Shown here piece after piece: positions 1-13,922 of a stretch of DNA of 13,922 nucleotides. This DNA is from an uncultured Myxococcales bacterium (lineage in GTDB: Bacteria; Myxococcota_A; Polyangia; Polyangiales; Polyangiaceae): contig CALFEQ010000093.1 of assembly GCA_937949945.1 (NCBI GenBank), positions 1 to 13,922 of the forward strand, in the 5' to 3' direction. A model generated the notes under the pieces. It worked only from the letters and a program-made list of their open reading frames with translations. It did no database searches and was not told the DNA's origin. Each line of letters starts with the position of its first letter. The first letter of the stretch is position 1. The translations under genes were made by a program, and so were the position numbers.

Positions 1-128
1 CCGACCTCGTGGACTTCGTCGTCCTCGTCGTCGGCTACGGGATGGGCACGCCCGAGGAGATCTCCGAGGCGGCAGCGACCTTCGACCCGAAGAAGTTCGC
101 AGGCGTCGTCTTCAACGAACGCGCGTGA
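1..128 (+). CDS. C-terminal fragment of an exopolysaccharide tyrosine autokinase-like (CpsD/CapB/Wzc-type) ATPase (5' end outside window)
   Basis: The frame with codons beginning at position 3 is open from the window edge to TGA at 126-128 and gives the last 41 residues of a protein. It reads as a hydrophobic beta strand (DFVVLVV), a GYGMGTPEE turn, a short helix, then KKFAGVVFNERA. This is the pattern at the end of the P-loop ATPase domain of bacterial tyrosine kinases of capsule and exopolysaccharide export, where a VLLVVR-x-G-x-TP strand and turn are followed by a GVVLN strand. Such kinases control chain length and export with a Wzz/Wzc-type membrane partner. No tyrosine-rich tail is present: the protein stops just after the last strand. 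The catalytic Walker motifs lie outside the window, so the assignment rests on a short fragment. A related MinD/ParA-like ATPase is possible. The polysaccharide genes next to it favour the EPS role. Confidence 0.55.
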   Translation, partial: DLVDFVVLVVGYGMGTPEEISEAAATFDPKKFAGVVFNERA

Positions 129-131
129 GGG

Positions 132-153
132 TGCCTCGAGCGATTTCGAGGCG
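132..153. terminator. Hairpin just after the kinase-like gene, possible terminator
   Basis: GCCTCGA (133-139) pairs perfectly with TCGAGGC (146-152) around a 6-base loop, and a T-G pair can extend it by one. It begins 4-5 bases after the TGA of the upstream gene and lies between two converging genes. No T-tract follows on either strand, so it is either a weak or bidirectional terminator, as often seen at high GC, or a 3'-end stabilising hairpin. The remaining bases to 322 hold no convincing gene. Confidence 0.35.
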
Positions 154-322
154 AGTCGCGACGTCGTTGTTCGTGCTCGTCGCCGCGGCAAGGACGTCGT
201 TCACGAGGAGCCGAACTTCCACACGTGCATCGTCCGCGTGACGGATCATGCGCGCGAGGGCCTCGCCGAGTTCTCACGCAACGACTACTCGCGTCGCCAC
301 GCCGCAGAGCGGTCTCGACGAG

Positions 323-1111
323 CTACCGACCGGCGGCCGCGCGCAGGACGGCTCCGCGCAGCTTCTCGTAGCGTGCGTTGCCGAGGACGCGCTTGGCGAG
401 ATCGAGCGCCGTGGCCTGCGCCTTCCGACGCAACAGGCCTCGCCCACGAGCGACGTGCGCGATGGCGTCGGCGCCCATGCCGCGCATCACGGCGACGCGG
501 GTGAGGCGGTACGGGTCCGTGCGGTTGGAGTTGAGGCCGATCACGCTCGTGACGAGCGAGCTGTATCCGGCCTCGCGCGCCGCGCGGCTCACGCGGCGAT
601 CCCAGCGTCCGCCGGGACAGGAGAAGTGCACGACGGCGCGGCCCGTCATGTCCTCGAGCGCGCGCTTCGAGTCGACGAGCTCTCGCCGCACCTCGGGCGT
701 CGGCAGATCGTGGAGGTAGCGGTGCGTCATCGCGTGGGAGCCGATTTCGAAGCCGAGATCGGAGAGCTCCCGAACCTGCGCCTTCGAGAGGTAGCCCCGC
801 CGTCCGACGTGCTCCACCGTCACGTAGAACGTCGCGCCGAAGCCGGCGTCGCGGAGGATCGGCGCCGCGCCGACGAGGTCCGTCTCGCATCCGTCGTCGA
901 ACGTGATCGCCACGCCGTCGGCACGACGCGCGTCGCGCGAGAGCGCCTCGCTCACCGACAGACCGCGCAGCCCGTCGGAGCGCAGCCGTTCGACGTGCGC
1001 GCGGAACGTCGTCTCGTCGACGACGTAACGCGTGTAGCCGGGATCCGTATTGCAGAGCTCACGGTCGGGCCGCGAGAGCTCGTGGTACATGAGGTAGGCC
1101 ACGCCGCTCAT
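323..1111 (-). CDS. NodB-fold polysaccharide deacetylase
   Basis: This 262-residue protein belongs to the carbohydrate esterase 4 (NodB) family, metal-dependent enzymes that remove N- or O-acetyl groups from polysaccharides. The core motifs are all visible. TFDDG at residues 70-74 supplies the catalytic base and a metal-binding Asp. SHAMTH at 125-130 supplies the two metal-binding His (126 and 130). SCPGG at 164-168 is the usual R/S-x-P-G-G substrate-groove motif. The N-terminus (AYLMYHEL) is the first strand of the fold, so no signal peptide is evident and the enzyme looks cytoplasmic. The frame is open further upstream to 1345, but that extension is Arg/Ala-rich and lies inside the glycosyltransferase gene. 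The ATG at 1111 starts exactly at the conserved domain and is chosen. It begins 14 nt after the glycosyltransferase stop, so the two are probably co-transcribed, giving one unit that makes and trims a polysaccharide intermediate. Confidence 0.9.
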   Translation of the reverse strand: MSGVAYLMYHELSRPDRELCNTDPGYTRYVVDETTFRAHVERLRSDGLRGLSVSEALSRDARRADGVAITFDDGCETDLVGAAPILRDAGFGATFYVTVEHVGRRGYLSKAQVRELSDLGFEIGSHAMTHRYLHDLPTPEVRRELVDSKRALEDMTGRAVVHFSCPGGRWDRRVSRAAREAGYSSLVTSVIGLNSNRTDPYRLTRVAVMRGMGADAIAHVARGRGLLRRKAQATALDLAKRVLGNARYEKLRGAVLRAAAGR

Positions 1112-1125
1112 GGCTGTCCCGAGGA

Positions 1126-2193
1126 TCAGGCCTGCGCGACGGCGGGCGTGAACGTGGTCTCCGGCCGGGTGAACGTGCCTTTCGGTGCCTCTTGCTCGGG
1201 CCAGTCGCGGTGGAGCGCGTAGTGCACGAGGCCGACGGCGAAGCCGACCCCGTGCGAGAAGTGCAGCACGGGGAAGATCGAAGCGACCACGGGCACCGTG
1301 GCCCAGCCGTGCTTGCGCCCGACGCGCACCGCCTCGGCGAGGCACGCCGCGCCGTAGAGACCGAACACGAGGGGCGTCAGCGGATGGAAGGCGGACGTCG
1401 CGACGAGGCCTGCGCTGCCGACGACGAAGAAGAACGGCAGCATCGGGCGGATCGTGGGCAGACCCTTGTGCTTGAGGAGCGTGCGCGCGCGGCCCTTGCC
1501 GTACTTGAAGTACTGCTTGGCGAGCCCCGCGTAGCTGTCACGCGGGAAGTAGTGCACGACGATGCGGCGGCTGACGTAGACACGACCGCCCGCGCGGAGG
1601 ATGCGCTGGTTGAGCTCGGCGTCCTCGTTCGTGATCGCGTTCGGGTCGAACATTCCGACCACGTCGAAGACGTGACGCGGAAACGCGCCGGGGAAGACGG
1701 TGTCCGTGAAGCCTTCCGCGTCCGGGTGGCGATACGCCGAGCCGCCCACCGCGAGCTTGCTCCCGAGCGCGGCGCACACGGCTCGCTGGAACCAGCTCTC
1801 CGCCAGCGGACGGGCCGAGCCGCCGACGTTCTGGGCGCCGGTCTCCTCGAGCACGGCGACGCACTGCCGGACGAAGTCCTTCGCGTAGCGCGCGTGCACG
1901 TCCATGCGAACGATGACGTCGCCGCGCGCGACTGCGATCATCTCGTTCATCGCGGCCGCCTGGAGGCGCCGAGGATTGTCGATGACGCGGAGCCGACCAT
2001 TCGATCGCGCCGCGAGGTCGGCGAGGATCTCCCTCGTGCGATCCGTGCTCATCCCGTCGCCGACGAGGATCTCCATCCGGTCGGCCGGGTAGTCCTGCGC
2101 GAAGACGTCTTCGATGCACCTCTCGATGTGGCGCTCCTCGTTGAAGCACGGGATGGCCACCGTCACGAAAGGAAGGGTCGAAGCGTCTGCCAC
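1126..2193 (-). CDS. Membrane-associated family 2 glycosyltransferase (ExoA-like)
   Basis: The protein (355 residues from the GTG at 2193) is a GT-A fold family 2 transferase, expected to add a sugar from a nucleotide donor to a lipid-linked exopolysaccharide repeat at the inner membrane. The N-terminal VTVAIPCFNEE (about 10-20) is the nucleotide-binding strand. VGDGMSTD (about 44-51) holds donor-site acidic residues. MDVHA (Asp98, His100) is the DxD-equivalent metal motif. NED (Glu190, Asp191) carries the putative catalytic base, and QYFKYGKG (from 227) matches the acceptor-side motif. About three hydrophobic segments (252-268, 270-288, 299-325) anchor the C-terminus, as in the succinoglycan transferase ExoA. 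The frame is open to another GTG at 2289, but the extra 32 residues precede the conserved first strand and cover the divergent promoter region, so the shorter start is chosen. Neither GTG has a Shine-Dalgarno; see the promoter entry. It is followed by the deacetylase after 14 nt. Confidence 0.9.
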   Translation of the reverse strand: MADASTLPFVTVAIPCFNEERHIERCIEDVFAQDYPADRMEILVGDGMSTDRTREILADLAARSNGRLRVIDNPRRLQAAAMNEMIAVARGDVIVRMDVHARYAKDFVRQCVAVLEETGAQNVGGSARPLAESWFQRAVCAALGSKLAVGGSAYRHPDAEGFTDTVFPGAFPRHVFDVVGMFDPNAITNEDAELNQRILRAGGRVYVSRRIVVHYFPRDSYAGLAKQYFKYGKGRARTLLKHKGLPTIRPMLPFFFVVGSAGLVATSAFHPLTPLVFGLYGAACLAEAVRVGRKHGWATVPVVASIFPVLHFSHGVGFAVGLVHYALHRDWPEQEAPKGTFTRPETTFTPAVAQA

Positions 2194-2199
2194 GAGTCG

Positions 2200-2231
2200 A
2201 ACATAGCACGGCGGAGCTCGCGCGAACGGAG
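2200..2231 (-). promoter_or_regulatory. Candidate extended -10 promoter of the glycosyltransferase, apparently leaderless
   Basis: On the bottom strand TGCTATGTT (2208-2200) is a TGn-extended -10 hexamer with 4 of 6 consensus bases (TATGTT). It ends 6 bases before the GTG at 2193, which would put the transcription start at or within a base or two of the start codon. This fits the absence of any Shine-Dalgarno. The hexamer 17 bases upstream (TTCGCG) is a poor -35, which an extended -10 can tolerate. This is inference from sequence only. Confidence 0.35.
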
Positions 2232-2271
2232 CGCTCGGATCTCGACGCGCCGCGATCGCTTTCCACGATTG

Positions 2272-2283
2272 CGTCGATCGACG
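2272..2283. repeat. 12-bp perfect palindrome in the divergent intergenic region
   Basis: CGTCGATCGACG is its own reverse complement. It sits about 80 bases upstream of the glycosyltransferase start and about 110 bases upstream of the synthase start, a position where a dimeric regulator could act on both promoters. CG-rich palindromes of this length arise by chance in such DNA, so an operator role is only a possibility. Confidence 0.25.
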
Positions 2284-2310
2284 GTGCACGCACTTGTCGT
2301 CCGTTCGGAT

Positions 2311-2326
2311 GTGACTGCGACGTCAC
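2311..2326. repeat. GTGAC-N6-GTCAC inverted repeat upstream of the NRPS-PKS gene
   Basis: Two 5-base arms, GTGAC (2311-2315) and GTCAC (2322-2326), flank TGCGAC, 70 bases upstream of the chosen synthase start. The arms resemble CRP/FNR-type half-sites, but in the TGTGA/TCAC register the spacing is 8, not the CRP spacing of 6. It is a candidate operator for the synthase promoter. No clear -35/-10 pair for the synthase was found in this interval. Confidence 0.25.
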
Positions 2327-2382
2327 CCGTGAAACGCCTTCCTGGACCCCATGGCTTCGGGCATGATTCCGAACCTGGCGCG

Positions 2383-2388
2383 AAGGAG
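2383..2388 (+). promoter_or_regulatory. Shine-Dalgarno AAGGAG that decides the synthase start
   Basis: AAGGAG lies 7 bases before an in-frame GTG at 2396, which is ideal spacing. It overlaps the longer reading that begins at ATG 2351. The in-frame ATGs at 2351 and 2363 have no purine-rich site upstream, and the ATG at 2390 is only one base from the motif. The GTG is therefore the best-supported start. Confidence 0.6.
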
Positions 2389-2395
2389 CATGCCG

Positions 2396-11763
<9,368 letters not shown>

Positions 11764-11767
<4 letters not shown>

Positions 11768-12612
11768 TGGAGATGCGCAGCGCAGCGGGGACGACATCCA
11801 GGAGCGCCGACGTCGAGACCGCGCGGCCGACGATGGAGGCCTGCTACTTCGGGCCGGCCTCACGACGGCTGTTCGGGGTCTTTCATCGACCGGCAGGCAC
11901 CCCGCGGGCGACGCTCCTGATGTGTCCGCCGCTGCTCCACGAGCACTTCCGGAGCTACCGCTTCTTCTCCCAGGTGGCCGACGAGCTCGCGGCGGCCGGG
12001 ATCGCGTGCTTCCGCTTCGACTACTACGGAATGGGAGACTCCGGCGGCGTCGACGCGGATCTCAGCCCGAAGGACGCGCGGCGCGACATCCTCGCGGCTG
12101 CCGTAGAGCTGCGACGGCGCACCGGCGGAGGCGGTCTCCCGCTGATCCTGATGGGCGTCCGCGCCTCGGCGATGTTCGTGTGGCGTGACGCCGTCGAGGT
12201 CGGAGCGACGTCGCTCTGGTTGTGGCAGCCGGTCGTGGACGGCGCGGCATACCTGAGGACGCTCGAAGCGGCGGACCGCGCCGAGTATGCGTCGCGCGCG
12301 CGCTATCCGCTCGCCAAGCACCTCAAGACGGGGCGACCCGACGATCTCATGGGCTACGCGCTCTCTCCGCGCTTTCGCACCGAGCTCGCGGAGTGCTCGC
12401 TCACTGGGACGCCGACGGTCCCCGTCGCCCTCGTGACGACACCTGGCTCGGTCGGCGACGCCCTCGCGACGGCCACACGCTACGACTTGCCGCCGTCGCT
12501 CGAGGCATGGACTAACGAGATCGAGCTGAACGGCGTGATTCAACTGCGAGACGCGCAGAGCACGATCGAGGCCCTGCTACGAGATTTGCCCAAGTGGACC
12601 CGGCATGGATGA
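11764..12612 (+). CDS. Alpha/beta-hydrolase-fold protein resembling exosortase A system-associated hydrolase 2, catalytic residues apparently lost
   Basis: A 282-residue S33/serine-aminopeptidase-like fold. Recognisable are the first strand and oxyanion region (LLMCPPLLHEHFRSYR, 51-66), the next strand and turn (FRFDYYGMGDSGG, 83-95), and the LWLWQPVV block (151-158), which I recall from hydrolases encoded in exosortase/EPS loci. The elbow that normally reads G-x-S-x-G is G131-V-R-A-S: the nucleophile position is Arg133. No C-terminal DxxH pair is seen, so it looks non-catalytic, a scaffold or chaperone-like partner. Its ATG lies in the ATGA overlap with the synthase stop, implying coupled translation and equal dosage. 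A later in-frame ATG at 11833 (residue 24) is nearer the conserved fold. It overlaps the next gene by 8 nt. The subfamily name is from memory of motifs; the fold is more secure. Confidence 0.75.
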
Positions 12613-13390
12613 AGTGATCGCACTCGATTCGGCGCAGGGCTTCGGCATCCTGACGCGCGCCGAAGGGGCTCCGCGGAACAAGACCGTGGTGCTCCTGAAC
12701 GCGGGGCTCATCCACCGCATCGGGCCGTTCCGGTTGCACGTCCATCTCGCACGTGCGCTCGCTGCGGAAGGCTTCGACGTCTTTCGGTTCGACTTGCCCT
12801 TCGTCGGCGACGGCCCCACGCGTAGCGAGACGACGGAGGAGACCATCATCGGTGAAGTGTTCTCGACGCTCGAGTCGATCACCGGAGGGCGCGAGTTCGT
12901 CATCGGCGGCATCTGCAGCGCGGCCGACAAGGGATGGCGTGTCGCCGCGAGCGACGAGCGCGTGGTGGGGCTCCTCTTGCTGGACGGCTTCGCCGTCAAG
13001 GACGCCTGGTTCCGCGTCGGACAGGCCGAGCTGGTTCTCCGCCGACCGCCGGCCTCGTGGCCGGGCATCGTGTCCCGCGCGCTCCGCTCGAAGCAGGCCG
13101 ACGCCGACGGTCCGCAGCTCATCGACTTTCGAGACTGGCCCGACCATGCGACGTTCCTGTCGGATCTCCGGCGCATGCTGGATCGGGGTGTGAAGATCCT
13201 CGCGCTCTACACCGGCGGCGTGGCCTACTACCTGACGCATCGTCGGCAGCTCGACAGTACCTACGGTGCCCTGCGCCGCCATCCGGGGCTGTCGATCGAT
13301 CTGTGGCTCGATGCCGATCACATCCTCTATTCGCCGGTCGATCGCGCTCGCGCCGTCGATCGCATCCGTGAGTGGTGCTCGACGCTCTGA
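12605..13390 (+). CDS. Alpha/beta-hydrolase-fold enzyme with Cys at the nucleophile elbow, candidate release or cyclisation enzyme
   Basis: A 261-residue hydrolase-fold protein. The start has strand VVLLNAG (28-34) and a HRIGPFR turn, then FDVFRFDLPFVGDG (57-70), the usual strand beta-4 region. The nucleophile elbow is GICSAAD (102-108), with Cys104 in the position of the catalytic Ser of GxSxG. His239 in LDADHILYS is placed like the triad His. A third triad member is not obvious; Asp127 after LLLLD is the nearest candidate strand end. Homologues with a similar GLCSGAD elbow occur, as far as I recall, in EPS and exosortase-type loci, so Cys seems characteristic of the group. The gene overlaps the upstream hydrolase by 8 nt and is the last clearly coupled gene of the synthase unit. 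Since the synthase has no thioesterase, this protein is the best candidate to release, edit or cyclise its chain. No signal peptide is seen; it should be cytoplasmic. Confidence 0.8.
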   Translation: MDEVIALDSAQGFGILTRAEGAPRNKTVVLLNAGLIHRIGPFRLHVHLARALAAEGFDVFRFDLPFVGDGPTRSETTEETIIGEVFSTLESITGGREFVIGGICSAADKGWRVAASDERVVGLLLLDGFAVKDAWFRVGQAELVLRRPPASWPGIVSRALRSKQADADGPQLIDFRDWPDHATFLSDLRRMLDRGVKILALYTGGVAYYLTHRRQLDSTYGALRRHPGLSIDLWLDADHILYSPVDRARAVDRIREWCSTL

Positions 13391-13408
13391 CCAAGACCCC
13401 TGCGCCGC

Positions 13409-13429
13409 GGTGCATGTATCCCGTGCACC
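13409..13429. repeat. Small hairpin between the hydrolase and the second deacetylase
   Basis: GGTGCA (13409-13414) and TGCACC (13424-13429) are exact reverse complements around a 9-base loop, 19 bases after the hydrolase stop codon. No T-tract follows. It may weaken read-through between the synthase unit and the next gene, or be fortuitous. Confidence 0.25.
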
Positions 13430-13443
13430 CTTCGGCGAACCCC

Positions 13444-13451
13444 GCTATTCT
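13444..13451 (+). promoter_or_regulatory. Candidate -10 (GCTATTCT) close to the second deacetylase start
   Basis: GCTATTCT ends 9 bases before the ATG at 13461, which has no Shine-Dalgarno. The hexamer TATTCT keeps 4 of 6 consensus bases. It resembles the GCTATGTT element 6 bases upstream of the glycosyltransferase start, also without a Shine-Dalgarno. No convincing -35 was found. It may give a leaderless or nearly leaderless transcript separate from the synthase operon. Confidence 0.25.
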
Positions 13452-13460
13452 CGGTGTCTC

Positions 13461-13922
13461 ATGGCGGCCCACGCGCACGCGTCTTCCAACGGCAAGCCGG
13501 CCCCCCCAGCTGCGAAGCTCGCATCCAAGGCTTTCCTCGGGCTGCACGCGCTGCGGGAACGACTGGCGAGGGTGCCGCCCTCGATCCCCATCCTCTCGTA
13601 TCACCGGATCTCGGCGCTCCAGCCGGACCACTACATGACGATCCTGCCGGATCGCTTCGAGGCGATCCTGCGCGCCGTCCAGCGCCGCTACACGTTCGTC
13701 AGCCTCGCCGAGATCGACGAGCTCTTGAAGAGGCCGCGGCTCGAGGTGCCCGTCATCGGTCTCGCGTTCGACGACACCTACGGCTGCAACGCGACGTACG
13801 CGGTCCCCATCCTGAAGGCGCTCCGGATCCCGGCGACCTTCTTCGTCTCGAGCGGATACGTCGACTCCGACGAGCTCCTGCCCGAGGACCGGAAGCGTGG
13901 GTACTCGGGCCTTCCCAACTTC
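13461..13922 (+). CDS. Second NodB-fold polysaccharide deacetylase (3' end outside window)
   Basis: The frame from ATG 13461 stays open to the window edge (154 residues). After a 40-residue basic, low-complexity N-terminus comes IPILSYHRI (42-50), the first strand of the NodB domain, then VIGLAFDD (98-105) with the paired Asp104/Asp105 of the metal site, and the IPATFFVSSGY strand (123-133) that follows motif 1 in this family. The residue after the Asp pair is Thr106 where Gly is usual. The His pair lies beyond the window. The N-terminus is not a typical signal peptide. It follows the hydrolase by 70 nt in the same direction, and may belong to the same operon or use its own promoter. An upstream in-frame GTG at 13410 would add 17 residues of unconserved sequence, so the ATG is preferred. 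It is clearly different from the deacetylase at 323-1111. Confidence 0.85.
   Translation, partial: MAAHAHASSNGKPAPPAAKLASKAFLGLHALRERLARVPPSIPILSYHRISALQPDHYMTILPDRFEAILRAVQRRYTFVSLAEIDELLKRPRLEVPVIGLAFDDTYGCNATYAVPILKALRIPATFFVSSGYVDSDELLPEDRKRGYSGLPNF

Noticed and set aside
112..249. Bottom-strand small reading frame of 45 codons in the gap after the kinase-like gene, with an ATG at 249
   Set aside because: The amino-acid mix is protein-like, but third-position GC is only about 70%, well below the real genes here. There is no well-placed Shine-Dalgarno and its end overlaps the kinase-like gene antisense. Not supported without homologues.
248..1222. Top-strand open frame opposite the first deacetylase
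   Set aside because: The opposite strand carries an intact NodB domain with all motifs; the top-strand product is Arg/Ala-rich with none.
1889..1906. Asp-Val-His in place of DxD in the glycosyltransferase
   Set aside because: DxH/DAH variants are ordinary in ExoA-like family 2 transferases, so this is not a sign of inactivation.
2194..2395. Possible lost N-lobe of the first condensation domain upstream of the synthase, by frameshift
   Set aside because: The interval is too short (about 200 bases versus about 600 needed), and no frame shows HHxxxDG or other N-lobe motifs.

Overview
The window is GC-rich (roughly 70% by eye), and the real genes use G or C at almost every third codon position. 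Together with the large NRPS-PKS gene and the exopolysaccharide-type neighbours, this suggests a myxobacterium-like member of the former Deltaproteobacteria (Polyangia/Sandaracinus type). That placement is an impression; there is no rRNA or marker gene to confirm it.

Layout. (1) At 1-128 (+) is the 3' end of a gene that resembles the C-terminus of a CpsD/CapB-type exopolysaccharide tyrosine autokinase. It is followed by a small hairpin and about 190 bases without a gene. (2) At 2193-323 (-) is a two-gene unit on the bottom strand: a membrane-anchored family 2 glycosyltransferase of the ExoA type, then a NodB-fold polysaccharide deacetylase 14 nt downstream. (3) A divergent intergenic region of about 200 bases holds a candidate extended -10 for the glycosyltransferase, two short palindromes, and a strong Shine-Dalgarno for the next gene. 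(4) At 2396-11767 (+) is one 9.4-kb gene for a hybrid NRPS-PKS with the order [C-lobe fragment]-A(Ser)-PCP-KS-AT(malonyl)-ACP-C-A(Gly)-PCP. It has no ketoreductase and no thioesterase. (5) At 11764-13390 (+) are two alpha/beta-hydrolase-fold genes, translationally coupled to the synthase and to each other by 4- and 8-nt overlaps. They resemble the hydrolases that accompany exosortase/EPS loci. (6) From 13461 to the window end (+) is the start of a second NodB-type deacetylase.

Working model (inference): the synthase activates Ser, extends it once with malonate while keeping the beta-ketone, and condenses the result with Gly. The chain is left on the last PCP with no built-in release domain. 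The adjacent hydrolase-fold proteins are therefore the best candidates for release or cyclisation. The second has a Cys at the nucleophile elbow, and a beta-ketoacyl-glycyl thioester is the classical substrate for Dieckmann cyclisation to a tetramic acid. The first appears to lack both the nucleophile and the catalytic His. The surrounding kinase, glycosyltransferase and deacetylases place this small assembly line inside an exopolysaccharide locus, so the product may be tied to the cell surface or to polysaccharide rather than being an ordinary diffusible metabolite.
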